Notes under the pieces: model-generated
What the model was told of the DNA's origin: nothing
Seen by the model: the letters and a program-made list of their open reading frames with translations, nothing else
The model's database searches: none
NCBI RefSeq assembly: GCF_023091745.1
Contig: NC_068935.1
Span: 21,993,775 to 22,057,774, forward strand
DNA: 64,000 bases
Source of the DNA: Budorcas taxicolor
Taxonomy: Eukaryota > Chordata > Mammalia > Artiodactyla > Bovidae
Direction of reading: 5' to 3'
Program-made: the position numbers and the translations under genes
Shown: in pieces, positions 21,290 to 31,700 of the stretch
Layout of the letters: each line of letters starts with the position of its first letter
Numbering within the stretch: position 1 is the first letter of the stretch

Positions 21290-24200
21290 GTCTCTCAGTC
21301 GTGTCCAACTCTTTGTGACCCCATGAATCGCAGCACACCAGGCATCTCTGTCCGTGACCAACTCCCGGAATTCACTCAGACTCATGTCCATCAAGTCAGC
21401 GAAGCCATCCAGCCATCCCATCCTCAGTTGTCCCCTTCTCCTACTGCCCCCAATCCCTCCCAGCATCAGAGTCTTTTCCACTGAGTCAACTCTTTGAATG
21501 AGGTGTCCAAAGTACTGGAGTTTCAGCTTCAGCATCATTCCTTCCAAAGAAATCCCAGGTTGATCTCCTTCAGAATGGACTGGTTGGATCTCCTTGCAGT
21601 CCAAGGGACTCTCAAGAGTCTTCTCCAACACCACAGTTCAAAAGGATCAATTCTTCGGTGCTCAGCCTTCTTCACAGTCCAACTCTCACATCCATACATG
21701 ACCACAGGAAAAACCATAGCCTTGACTAGACAGACCTTAGTTGGCAAAGTCATGTCCCTGCTTTTGACTATGCTATCTAGGTTGGTCATAAATTTTCTTC
21801 CAAGGAGTAAGTGTCTTTTAATTTCATGGCTGCAGTCACCATCTCCAGTGATTTGGAGCCCAAAAAAATAAAGTCTGACACTGTTTCCACTGTTTCCCCA
21901 TCTATTTCCCATGAAGTGATGGGACCAGATGCCATGATCTTCGTTTTCTGAATGTTGAGCTTTAAGCCAACTTTTTCACTCTCCTCTTTCACTTTCATCA
22001 TGAGGCTTTTTAGTTCCTCTTCACTTTCTGCCATAACGGTGATGTCATCTGCATATCTGAGGTTATTGATGTTTCTCCCAGCAATCTTGATTCCAGCTTG
22101 TGTTTCTTCCAGTCCAGCATTTCTCATGATGTACTGTACATATAAGTTAAATAAGCAGGGTGACAATATACAGCCTTGATGTATTCCTTTTCCTATTTGG
22201 AACGAGTCTGTTGTTCCATGTCCAGTTCTAAGTTGCTTCCTGGCCTGCATACAGATTTCTCAAGAGGCAGGTCAGGTGGTCTGGTATTCCCATCTCTTTC
22301 AGAATTTTCCACAGTTTCTTGTGATACACACAGTCAAAGGCTTTGGCATAGTCAATAAAGCAGAAATAGATGTTTTTCTGGAACTCTCTTGCTTTTCCCA
22401 TGATCCAGCAGATGTTGGCAATTTGATCTCTGGTTCCTCTGCCCTTTCTAAAACCAGCTTGAACATCAGGAAGTTCACGGTTCACGTATTGCTGAAGCCT
22501 GGCTTGGAGAATTTTGAGCATCACTTTACTAGCATGTGAGATGAGTGCAATTGTGCGGTAGTTTGAGCATTCTTTGGCATTGCCTTTCTTTGGAATTGGA
22601 ATGAAAACTGACCTTTTCCAGTCCTGTGGCCACTGCTGAGTTTTCCAAATTTGCTGGCATATTGAGTACAGCACTTTCACAGCATCATCTTCCAGGATTT
22701 GAAACAGCTCAACTGGAATTCCATCACCTCCACTAGCTTTGTTCGTAGTGATGCTTTCTAAGGCCCACTTGACTTCACATTCCAGGATGACTGGCTCTAG
22801 ATGAGTGATCACATCACCATGATTATCTGGGTCGTGAAGATCTTTTTTGTACAGTTCTTCTATGTATTCTTGCCACCTCTTCTTAATATCTTCTGCTTCT
22901 GTTAGGTCCATACCATTCCTGTCCTTTATCGAGCCCATCTTTGCATGAAATGTTCCCTTGGTATCTCTAATTTTCTTGAAGAGATCTCTAGCCTTTCCCA
23001 TTCTGTTGTTTGCCTCTATTTCTTTGCATTGATCGCTGAAGAAGGCTTTCTTATCTCTTCTTGCTATTCTTTGGAACTCTGCATTCAGATGCTTATATCT
23101 TTCCTTTTCTCCTTTGCTTTTTGCCTCTCTCCTTTTCACAGCTATTTGTAAGGCCTCCCCATACGGCCATTTTGCTTTTTTGCATTTCTTTTCCATGGGG
23201 ATGGTCTTGATCCCTGTCTCCTATACAATGTCACGAACCTCCATCCATAGTTCATCAGACACTCTATCTATCAGATCTAGACCCTTAAATCTACTTCTCA
23301 CTTCCACTGTATAATCATAAGGGATTTGATTTAGGTCATACCTGAATGGTCTAGCGGTTTTCCCTACTTTCTTCAATTTATGTCTGAATTTGGTAATAAG
23401 GAGTTCATGATCTGAGCCACAGTCAGCTCCTGGTCTTGTTTTTGTTGACTGTATACAGCTTCTCGATCTTTGGCTGCAGAGAATATAATCAGTCTGGTTT
23501 CGGTGTTGACCATCTGGTGATGTCCATGTGTAGAGTCTTGTCTCGTGTTGTTGGAAGAGGGTGTTTGCTATGACAAGTGCATTTTCTTGGAAAAACTCTA
23601 TTAGTCTTTGCCCTGCCTCATTCTGCATTCCAAGGCCAAATTTGCCTGTTACTCCAGGTGTTTCTTGACTTCCTACTTTTGCATTCCAGTCCCCTATAAT
23701 GAAAAGGACATATTTTTTTGTGTTAGTTCTAAAAGGTCTTGTAGGTCTTTATAAAGCCATTCAACTTCAGTTTCTTCAGCGTTACTGGTTGGGACATAGA
23801 CTTGGATAACTGTGATATTGAATGGTTTGCCTTGGAGACGAACAGAGATCATTCTGTCGTTTTTTAGATTGCATCCAAGTACTGCATTTTGGACTCTTTT
23901 GTTGACCATGATAGCTAGTCCATTTCTTCTGAGAGATTCCTGCCCGCAGTTCTAGATATAATGGTTATCTGAGTTAAATTCACCCATTCCAGTCCATTGT
24001 AGTTCGCTGATTTCTAGAATTTCGACGTTCACCCTTGCCATCTCTTGTTTGACCACTTCCAATTTGCCTTGATTCATGGACCTGACATTCCAGGTTCCTA
24101 TGCAATATTGCTCTTTACAGCATCGGACCTTGCTTCTATCACCAGTCACATGCACAACTGGGTATTGTTTTTGTTTTGGCTCCATCCCTTCATTCTTTCT

Positions 24201-24383
24201 GGAGTTACTTCTCCACTGATCTCCAGTAGCATATTCGGCACCTAATGACCTGGGGACTTTCTCTTTCAGTATCCTATCATTTTGCTTTTTCATGCTGTTC
24301 ATGGGGTTCTCAAGACAAGAATACTGAAGTGGCTTGCCATTCCCTTCTCCAGTGGACCACGTTCTGTCAGACCTCTCTACCAT
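21290..24383 (-). pseudogene. BovB endonuclease/reverse transcriptase, frame-broken
   Basis: The putative start (MVERSDRTWSTGEG) is at 24,383. Open blocks in order: 23,952-24,383 (N-terminal and start of endonuclease), 23,694-23,909, 23,221-23,628 (GSDHELLITKF), 22,228-23,196 (322 codons: basic linker, FIPIPKKG, QAGFRKGRGTRDQ, motif A FIDYAKAFDCVYH) and 21,786-22,250 (motif B GIHQGCILSP, then LRYADDITVMAE carrying YADD). The C-terminal block is 21,287-21,912 in two frames. A stop or frameshift lies between each pair; the break at about 22,230 separates motif A from motif B, so the RT palm cannot be made whole. The overall order equals the family's single long ORF. Confidence 0.9.
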
Positions 24384-24400
24384 GACCTGGCTGGCTCACG

Positions 24401-24575
24401 GGGCCGGCCGGCACACTGAGCGCAGGCGGCTGCGAGGGCCGGCCGGCGCACTGAGCGCAGGCGGCTGCGAGGGCCGGCCGGCGCACTGAGCGCAGGCGGC
24501 TGCGAGGGCCGGCCGGCGCACTGAGCGCAGGCGGCTGCGAGGGCCGGCCGGCGCACTGAGCGCAGGCGGCTGCGA
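24401..24575 (+). repeat. Five 35-bp GC-rich monomers at BovB 5' end
   Basis: Units at 24,401, 24,436, 24,471, 24,506 and 24,541, each beginning GGGCCGGCCGGCGCACTGAG and ending GGCTGCGA. They are identical except for one G-to-A in the first. Each holds six CpGs and an 8-base GGCCGGCC. There are no spacers, so this is a tandem array. It forms the outermost 5' end of the element, in a position comparable to promoter monomers of some other LINEs; a promoter role is inference. Confidence 0.95.
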
Positions 24576-24591
24576 GGGCGAGCACGGCCGA

Positions 24592-25080
24592 AAGGAGCTA
24601 CCCCACGTCCGAGGTCAGGGGCAGTGGCCTAGAGTGCCAGCCTGCTACGGCGCAGGAACGGCCTAGAGGAGCTACCTCACGTCCGAGGTCAGGGGCAGCG
24701 GCCGGGGGGAGACACCCCGTGTCCGAGGTCAGGTGCAGCCTGGAGGAGACACCCTGCGTCCGAGGACAGGGCGGCGGCTGGGAGGAGCTACCCCGCGTGC
24801 GAGGCCAGTGGCGGCCGGGAGGAGACACCCCGCATCCGAGGTCAGGGTCTGCCGGGAGGAGACACCTGACGTCCGAGGTCAGGGGCGGCTGGGTGGAGAC
24901 ACCCCACATCCGAGGTCAGAGGCGGCTGGGAGAAGCACCTCTCACCCGAGGCCAGGGGTGGTGACCCTGAGGAGCCACCCCAAGCCCAAGGCCAGGGGAG
25001 ACAGCTGGGAGGAGCCACCCACGCCCGAGGCCAGGGCCAGCAGCCGGGAGGAGCAACCGAGGAGCAGTGGCCGCACAGGC
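24592..25080 (+). repeat. Diverged ~40-bp GC-rich units of BovB 5' region
   Basis: About eleven units built on 'gaggagctaccccacgtccg' plus 'aggtcaggggcggc', spaced 36-75 bp. CpG content is high. Open frames across it on both strands are a product of GC content, not genes. The copy at 57.7-58.1 kb has about nine related units. Confidence 0.85.
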
Positions 25081-25360
25081 ACAGGAGAGCCTAGAGGAGC
25101 TATCCCACGTTGAAGGTCAGGAACAGCAGCGGTAAGGAGATACCCCTCATCCAAGGTAAGAAGCAGCAGCTGTGCTTTGCTGGAGCAGCCCTGAAGAGAT
25201 ACCCCACGCCCAAGGTAAGAGAAACCCAAGTAAGATGGTAGGTGTTGCAAGAGGGCATCAGAGGGCAGACACACTGAAACCATACTCACAGAAAACTAGT
25301 CAATCTAATCACACTAGGACCACAGCCTTGTCTAACTAAATGAAACCAAGCCATGCCTGC

Positions 25361-25470
25361 TAGTATTAGGATCCCTAATTTGCAGATGAGGAAACTTGGC
25401 AAAGGGAAGCAAAGAATTGTAGAGATAGAAAGTCTTTAGTCACATGGCTCTAGGGCAGGCTTTTAACCCC
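25361..25470 (-). repeat. MIR remnant, right half
   Basis: 'aggatccctaatttgcagat' and 'gaggaaacttggcaaaggga' continue the MIR started at 21,195-21,277, with the BovB insertion removed. Confidence 0.7.
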
Positions 25471-25919
25471 TTAGGCTAGGCTGACTTTCAATACATGCTA
25501 TAACCAACTTCAGCAGTCTAGCAGAGTCTGTTTGCAAACTCCAGAGTGCTGAAATGCAGATGTAGCTATAGTGTCCATGGCTTCATATTTCCTCTATCAG
25601 AATTGTAATATGTGTGTGTGTGTGTGTTTATATTATTTGTGGTAAATGTTGATTCCAGTAGACTGGCAAGTCAAATATTTATATGGATTACCCAGAGCTA
25701 CAAACTGAACTTACAGTAATATATACCCCAAACACTATATATTCAAAAAATGGAACCGTGTGAAATGTTTGATAACTCACAGGTAGGCAAAAGAAAGGGA
25801 GAAAGAAAAAAAAAAAAAACCAGAAACAGATGACAGACTTAAACTCTAACATGTCAGTGATTACCTTAAATGCACAAGCCATAGACAATGATTAATACAT
25901 TGACCTTTATCAAATTTTA
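25471..25919. other. No recognised feature
   Basis: AT-rich, with a short (TG)n at about 25,609-25,627 and an A-run near 25,805-25,819. Confidence 0.4.
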
Positions 25920-26840
25920 CAACTTCTCTTTGAAGCATAATTATTAAGGACATGAAAAGAGCAATCAAAGACTTTTGGAAAAACACATATCTGACAAAGA
26001 ACTTTTATTTAGAATTTATGAAGAACCCTTACAATTCAGTAAGAAGAAGAAAAAACTATTAAATATGGGTCAAGGATCTGAAAAAATACTTCACCAAAGA
26101 CATACAAATGCTCAGGAAGTACATGAAAATATGGTCTAATTTATTAATCTGGAAAATGCAAGTTAAAAATCACAATTTGATAACAGAATGCATTTAGTAA
26201 AATGATTAAAATTAAAAGACAGTGCCAAGTGTTAGGGAACATGTGTATCAACTGGAGCTTTCCTACATTGGTGATGGATGTTTAAAATGGTAGTATCACT
26301 TTGAAACGTGATCTTACAATTTCTTACAAAGAGATACATGCAATTATCATGTTACGTGCCCATACTGCTCCTAGCTATTCACCCATAGAAATAAAGACAT
26401 ATATTCCTACAAATTTTAAAAAACATATATTTATAGAAAATATTCATAATAGCTCAAAACTGAATTTAATCCAAATATTCATCAGTGGAACAAACTTTCA
26501 AAAAGGAACAAACTACTGATACACACGATGACTTGTATACCTAAAAAAGCATTATGTTGAGTAAAAAAGGCCTCAAACAAGACATTTATTTTATAATTTT
26601 ACTTAAATTATAAAGCAGGAAAAACTAATCCAGAATGGTAGAAGCTAGATATCTAGTTACCTTTGACTGGAGTTTGGAAAGAGTGCAAGGAATACTTTTA
26701 GAGTGAAAGAAATGTTTTATATTCAATTGTGCTAGTGGTTACATGGGTATCGTTTTATTGAAATTTTTTGAACTGTAGACTTAAAATGGTGTATTTGGTG
26801 TAATACATCTCAATAGATTTTATTTAAAATGTTTAAAAAG
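25920..26840 (+). mobile_element. Ancient L1 3' end
   Basis: 'tgggtcaaggatctgaaaaa', 'tacttcaccaaagacataca', 'gaaaatgcaagttaaaaatc', 'ctattcacccatagaaataa', 'cattatgttgagtaaaaaag' and the terminal 'gtagacttaaaatggtgtat ... catctcaatagattttattt' appear in the order of the L1 ORF2 C-terminus and 3' untranslated region. Strongly diverged, with no usable frame. Confidence 0.85.
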
Positions 26841-26984
26841 CGAGATCATTATGGTAAAGTAGGCTATAAACAAAACAAATTGAAAACACTAAAGCCAGTT
26901 ATGGTACTTAGCCATAGAAGCTAATGATTTTTATATGTCATACACCACAATGGGCTATCGATGTATCTATTGTTAGAAAGTGTC

Positions 26985-27620
26985 ATCAGGGAGGCTGTAA
27001 AATCGGAAGACTTGATTTACCCTGGGGGTTTAGAGAATACTTCCTAAGGAAGAGACATCTGATAAAATATGAATGATGAACAGAGGTTAACTGTATAAAA
27101 ATGGAATGAAGATGGTGCAGGTAAAGAATGTTCACAACTGTAAAAAGAGCATGCCCTGAAGCCTAGTGGGAAATAAAAGTCAACCCAAATGGGACGCAGA
27201 CAGCTGGCTGAAATCTGGTTGAGAGGAAAAATGAGACATAGATAACAAACAGGCCACAGAAGATTGTTTAGGATTTTAGTCTAATATTATAAGGTTATTA
27301 AAAGATTATGAGTTGGAAATGTTCATGTGTGACATCAGATTTGTATTTTGAAAAGATTTCTCTGACTGCTATATAGAGATTGATGGAGTGGGGCACAGAG
27401 AATGGATACAGGGAAAGTATATGGTTATTGCTGTAATCCCCCAAAGAGATAATAGTATATTAGATAACTTAAGCTTTTGTGGTAGAAGTGGTAATGAGAA
27501 AAGTAAACAGATTTTAAAGATAGGAGGTAAAATCAAAAAATGCTTTGTTATATATTAGATATGGAGGAAGGAAGAGTCTGTGGTGTCAAGGTTGCTTCCT
27601 ACATTTTCCTCTTATAGGAC
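26985..27620 (+). repeat. Ancient L2-like interspersed repeat
   Basis: 'tcagggaggctgtaaaatcg', 'acaggccacagaagattg', 'gatttctctgactgctatat' and 'agattgatggagtggggcac' occur in the order of the old repeat also seen at 3.9, 33.4, 39.3 and 45.5 kb. Class assignment is tentative. Confidence 0.45.
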
Positions 27621-28443
27621 TAGACATATGATGATAACAGTCACTGAAACACAAGGGAAAAAAACAACTTGGTGGGAGAAAGTTCATTCATTCAGTTTTT
27701 ATATATTATTAAAGTGGCTTTGAGAGAGCTAAATAGACTGGTGGGGTGCTGATATAAATTTAAATTTTGAGCAGATTGCACTTCCAATCTTTTCTCTTTG
27801 TTTCTAGTTGCCTTTCCATCTTTGAAAGATTTTTCTCGCTTTTTGAAAATCCAAGACATAAATGTTGTTTACTTAAGGTGATATAAGCAGTTTGATGGTG
27901 CATTTTCTTTAAAGGGCTGTGTCACAATTCTACGTTTTGTCAGAAACACATTATTTTATTTGTCAAAAGCTTATTTTCTCTTTGTTAGGAAAAGACAGGT
28001 AAAGAATTTGTTTCTCTCCTATGTGCTCACCATGTGTGGCCTGTTGTGTTTTGTTTAGCTGTGTGGAGAGTTTTCAATGAGATTCTTTGAAACCATTGTT
28101 AATTGTACAATAAATTGGAGTAAAGGAGAGGTCTGTACCTCTGATCAATGATATAATTGACGCAGGAAAACTTAAAATGGAGAATAAAGCAAGGAAAATG
28201 TACTGAGACCTAGACCAGATTTAGAATCTCCTTTAAGCTTTTTTGGAACATCTGGTCTTTTAGTATGAGGATAAGCACAGTGCATTATGTAAATTATCGT
28301 GGAGCATTTTGCAGAGTCAGTGCCGTGCTGTGGGAATAATGTTAACACGAAGGACACTGAGGTCAGAAATTAGCCTGGCTCAAGGACATTTTGCTACAAA
28401 AAGATTCTTAGTTGTAAAAAATGAGCTGAGGGTTATTTGTAAA
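27621..28443. other. No recognised feature
   Basis: AT-rich sequence with no recognised repeat or coding signal. Confidence 0.35.
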
Positions 28444-28565
28444 CTCAATAATAACTTAGAGTCAACAAATATTTTCTGAGTATCTAGGAAGTGCTAATAT
28501 GAGCTAGATACTGCCAGAAATATGAAACTAAACAGTCCATTATCTAATATGGATTTAAAAATGTA
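28444..28565 (+). repeat. L2 3' fragment
   Basis: 'gtcaacaaatattttctgag' and 'tatctaggaagtgctaatat' resemble the L2 3' end 'attgagcacctactatgtgc' region. Weak. Confidence 0.4.
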
Positions 28566-28693
28566 AAATAAAAATGAACCAAGACCAGTGTGTCCTCTTG
28601 GAAACTGAGTTTGGTGTTAAAGTGACATTTTGTACTACTGGACTCAACAACTGTAGTTGGATTCACTGCTACTCTATCTCCAGGATATCTGTT

Positions 28694-28715
28694 CCCCTCC
28701 CCACCCCCCCCCCCC
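28694..28715. repeat. C-rich low-complexity run
   Basis: CCCCTCCCCACCCCCCCCCCCC; a simple low-complexity tract. Confidence 0.9.
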
Positions 28716-28789
28716 ACTCAAAAGCCAAGATTCTGGGATACACTCAGGGTACCTAGAATATATCCAAAAGACACTTATGAAAGCACAGT

Positions 28790-29026
28790 GTTGTTGTTCA
28801 GTTGCTCATTCATGTCTGACTCTTTGTGACCCCATGGACTGCAGCATGGCAGGCTTCATTGTCCTTCACTGTCTTCCAGAGCTTGCTCAAACTCATGTCC
28901 ATTGAGTTGGTGATATCATACAACCATTTTGTCCTCTGTTCCTTCTCCTCCTGCCTTCAGTCTTTCCCAGCATCAGGATCTTTTCTAATGAGTCGGCTCT
29001 TTGCATCAGGTATTGGAGCTTCAGCA
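28790..29026 (-). mobile_element. BovB 3' end, one half of a chimeric insertion
   Basis: Antisense 5'-truncated BovB (ttgttgttcagttgctcatt ... gagcttcagcat). Its 3' side abuts the duplication aagcacagt (28,781-28,789). The matching copy lies only after the adjacent Bov-A2 (29,254-29,262), so the two elements share one pair of target duplications. Confidence 0.88.
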
Positions 29027-29253
29027 TTGAGAAGGCAATGGCACCCCACTCCAGTACTCTTGCCTGGAAAATCTCATGGACGGAGGAGCCTGGTAGGCTG
29101 CAGTCCATGGGGTTGCAAAGAGTCAGACACGACCGAGCGACTGAGCGACTCCAGTGTTCTCACCTGGAGAATCACAGGGACGGGGGAGCCTGGTGGGCTG
29201 CTGTCTATGGGGTCGCATAGAGTCAGACACGACTGAAATGACTTAGCAGCATG
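29027..29253 (+). mobile_element. Bov-A2 SINE, other half of the chimeric insertion
   Basis: Sense Bov-A2 (gagaaggcaatggcacccca ... cttagcagcat). Its tail abuts the right aagcacagt copy. The first unit runs almost directly into the second at 'gcgactgagcgactccagtg', so part of the normal linker is missing. A 6-bp cagcat occurs at both its ends and is an alternative, weaker target duplication. Confidence 0.88.
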
Positions 29254-29262
29254 AAGCACAGT

Positions 29263-30940
29263 AGCCTTGCTGTTTTATCTTAGAAAATGTGAGAGCACAT
29301 TTTGCATTCTACTCTTCATTTATACTTGTTTATATATGAAATGTTTCCAATTAGTTAAGATAAAAAAAATACTTACAAAAATGTTGTACGTTTGTCCTGT
29401 GGCATGTATCTCCTAGTATAATTCAGGGATCTCTATGCATAATTTAGTTTGAAACACATAATTCTTCAGTTAAACCTCAAATTACAGAGTAGACATGCTC
29501 ACACACACACACATAATCAGCTATACTTTGTTTTATAGCATACAATTTCCCTGTTATTTTTTATATATAGAATTTGAGATCACTTCATTTGAAATAATTG
29601 TAAAGTCATAGCATATATCTTTAGCAGCCTAATAAGTAGAATAGAGAGGAACAATGAGCATGTTCATTGTATAGAGCTGTTTATGTGGTCAGTGGTAGCT
29701 ATTTAAGAAAGATCTGTTGCCTTGACTAGAAGTATGAACACATGAAAATATTTGCTAATCTGGTTCCTGCATAGAGAATGTGAAACAACTTGCAAAAATT
29801 AAAAAAATATATTTATGAAATACAAACATTCTTATTGTTGTATATGATGGTAATAACAAAGTACTATTTCTTTGCTAATGATTTGGAAATAATGATGATA
29901 TTTAATAGCCAACCTAGTTGAACTCACATGGAATTAATGTGAATACCCATCTGGTAGATGATGAATCACAATGTTATATGGTTAAACCAATAAGGAAGTC
30001 CCCAAAACTCCTAATCAAAATAATCTGGGAACAATTCCAAGAATACAGAACTTGAATGTGACTCTAATTTAAGCAACAGAAAACTAATCAACTTTATTAT
30101 ATACTATTTGGAAAAAAGACTGTGTATATAAATGGGCAAGAATTACCCTAGAAAAGTTATTCTAAAAAGTGGCTGACAGCCTCTTTTCTGATTTCCAGAG
30201 TCCTAATGGGCCAAGAGCTGATACATAGTGAATTTTTTTTTCAGTTCTTACAGATCAATATCATGTAATTTCATAGGCTTTATTTTTACATATGCTCTAT
30301 ATATTTTTATGTATTTTTTAAGAATTCAATAGTATGAGTTAGAATATCTGGACAAATTAGCATAGTACTAAAGTTGAGTATTTTAATTTAGTATTGCACT
30401 AAGAAGTTCTTAGAGTACATTATATTATATCACATGGCCATTATGAAATGCTTGGCAATTGTGCAAAGCCTTCAGTGGAGTCCTTAAAAGTTTTAGGAAG
30501 GATGCTCCATTTCTCTGCATCAATCAGTGCTTTCTCCTTTTAGTAATGGAGTTAAATTGTTATTATCATTAATTTTACATTTGTTTATCATTTTCTTCTT
30601 TGGTCATGGTTTTAATGTTATTTTCTTTCTAATTCCTTGTTATCACTGAAGTTACCCACCTCTCCCCCCACACAAACAAAGTGAGAATGCATGCACCTTT
30701 GGATAATTTGGCCAAGGAGGGCTTGGATAAGTCAGCCTAGGAGGGCTGATCAAGAGTTGGAGTAACACTGGTCATAAGGACAGACAGAGGAGCCTAAAGA
30801 GCCAGTAAGGTAGCATTGTCCAGAGGTTAAATTTGCAGAGCATAGTTTCTAGTCTGTAGAGAAATTCATTCTGTGTGGGATCATGGATGATATACTGGAC
30901 TTTGTTGTGGCCTATGTGAAGCAGTCCTCCATTTTACCAG
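29263..30940. other. No recognised feature
   Basis: AT-rich, with a short (CA)n near 29,502-29,512. No gene or clear repeat. Confidence 0.4.
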
Positions 30941-30941
30941 G

Positions 30942-31255
30942 TTTCCCTGGTAGTTCAGTTGGTAAAAAATCCACCTGCAGTGCAAGAGACCCCAGTTTGA
31001 TTCCTGGGTTGGGAATATCCCCTGAAGAAGGGATAGGCTTCCCACTCCAGTATTCTTGGGCTTCTTTGGTGGCTCAGCTGGTAAAGAATCTGCCTGCAAT
31101 GCAGGAGACTTGGATTTGATCCCTAGGTTGGGACGATCCCCTGGAGAAGGGAATGGCTACTCCAGTAATCTGGCCTGGAAAATTGCCTGGAGAATTCCAT
31201 CGACTGTATAGTCCACGGGGTTGCAAATAGTCGGATACGACTGAGCAACTTTCAC
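30942..31255 (+). mobile_element. Bov-tA SINE with two tRNA-like heads
   Basis: First head 'tagttcagttggtaaaaaat', then 'cccactccagtattcttggg', then a second head 'gtggctcagctggtaaagaa' and a Bov-A body ending 'gagcaactttcacttt'. Both heads keep a B-box-like 'gtttgattcctgg' or 'atttgatcccta'. Confidence 0.88.
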
Positions 31256-31449
31256 TTTGTTGTGATTCCATGTTTACCAAGTAACACCCTAATTACTTAT
31301 TTAATTTCCTGGAGTTTTGAAATTCCAGGAAGGGGTATCCTGGTAGAAGCACAAGTATTACAGCAATTGGAAAAGATTGTCTATTGTTATAAATTGACAG
31401 TCTGCTTAATGAACATACTTTTTGTATGAATCTGACTACTAGTTTGACA

Positions 31450-31692
31450 GGGCTTCCCAAGCGGTGCTAGTGATTTAAAAAAAAAAAAAAAACCAGACAA
31501 AAAAAAACACCTGCCAAGGCAGGAGATGCCAGAGATGCAGAATTTGATTCCTGGGATCCCCTGGAGAAGGGCTTGGAAGCCCACTCCAGTATTCTTGCCT
31601 TTAGAATCCCATGGACAGAGGAGCCTGGCTTGCTAAAGTTTGTGGGGTTGCAAGAGTAGGACATGATGAAGTGAGTTAACATGCACGAACTG
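31450..31692 (+). mobile_element. Bov-tA SINE with internal A-rich expansion
   Basis: The head starts 'gggcttcccaagcggtgcta'. Two A-runs (about 31,478-31,493 and 31,500-31,507) expand the segment after 'agtgattt', where other copies read 'gtggtaaagaac'. The target duplication gtttgaca is at 31,442-31,449 and 31,693-31,700. Confidence 0.9.
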
Positions 31693-31700
31693 GTTTGACA

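Larger units (their letters stand above)
21278..25360 (-). mobile_element. Young BovB LINE with inverted 5' end (twin-primed)
   Basis: Bases 21,278-~24,388 are antisense BovB from the 3' terminus to the predicted start codon. Bases ~24,389-25,360 are the BovB 5' untranslated region in the opposite direction. The inverted part ends '...gccatgcctgc', the position that in the intact-order copy (58,401-58,412) lies only about 21 bp upstream of where the antisense part starts. The duplication tagtatt (21,271-21,277 and 25,361-25,367, or gctagtatt with two bases of possible overlap) bounds the whole. This is the arrangement produced when both target nicks prime reverse transcription of one RNA. Confidence 0.92.
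24389..25360 (+). promoter_or_regulatory. BovB 5' untranslated region, possible internal promoter (inverted)
   Basis: GC- and CpG-rich for about 700 bp, then AT-richer over 25,090-25,360. Autonomous non-LTR elements carry their promoter in the transcribed 5' region, so this is the likely promoter-bearing segment. After inversion it would point in the plus direction, away from the BovB body and into flanking DNA. No experimental or motif evidence for activity is visible here. Confidence 0.4.

Noticed and set aside
24401..24575. Possible CRISPR array
   Set aside because: The 35-bp units are directly adjacent with no spacers, and the genome is mammalian.
24733..25113. Open frames on both strands through the GC-rich block (also 57,655-58,080)
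   Set aside because: Long frames on several strands are expected in GC-rich tandem repeats. The translations are repetitive and match nothing, and the DNA is BovB 5' untranslated region.
30898..31281. A long direct repeat (actttgttgtg ... tttacca) around the 30.9-kb Bov-tA as an extended target duplication
   Set aside because: The copies have different internal lengths (42 and about 28 bases), and part of the right copy is the SINE's own CACTTT end, so the match is probably fortuitous.
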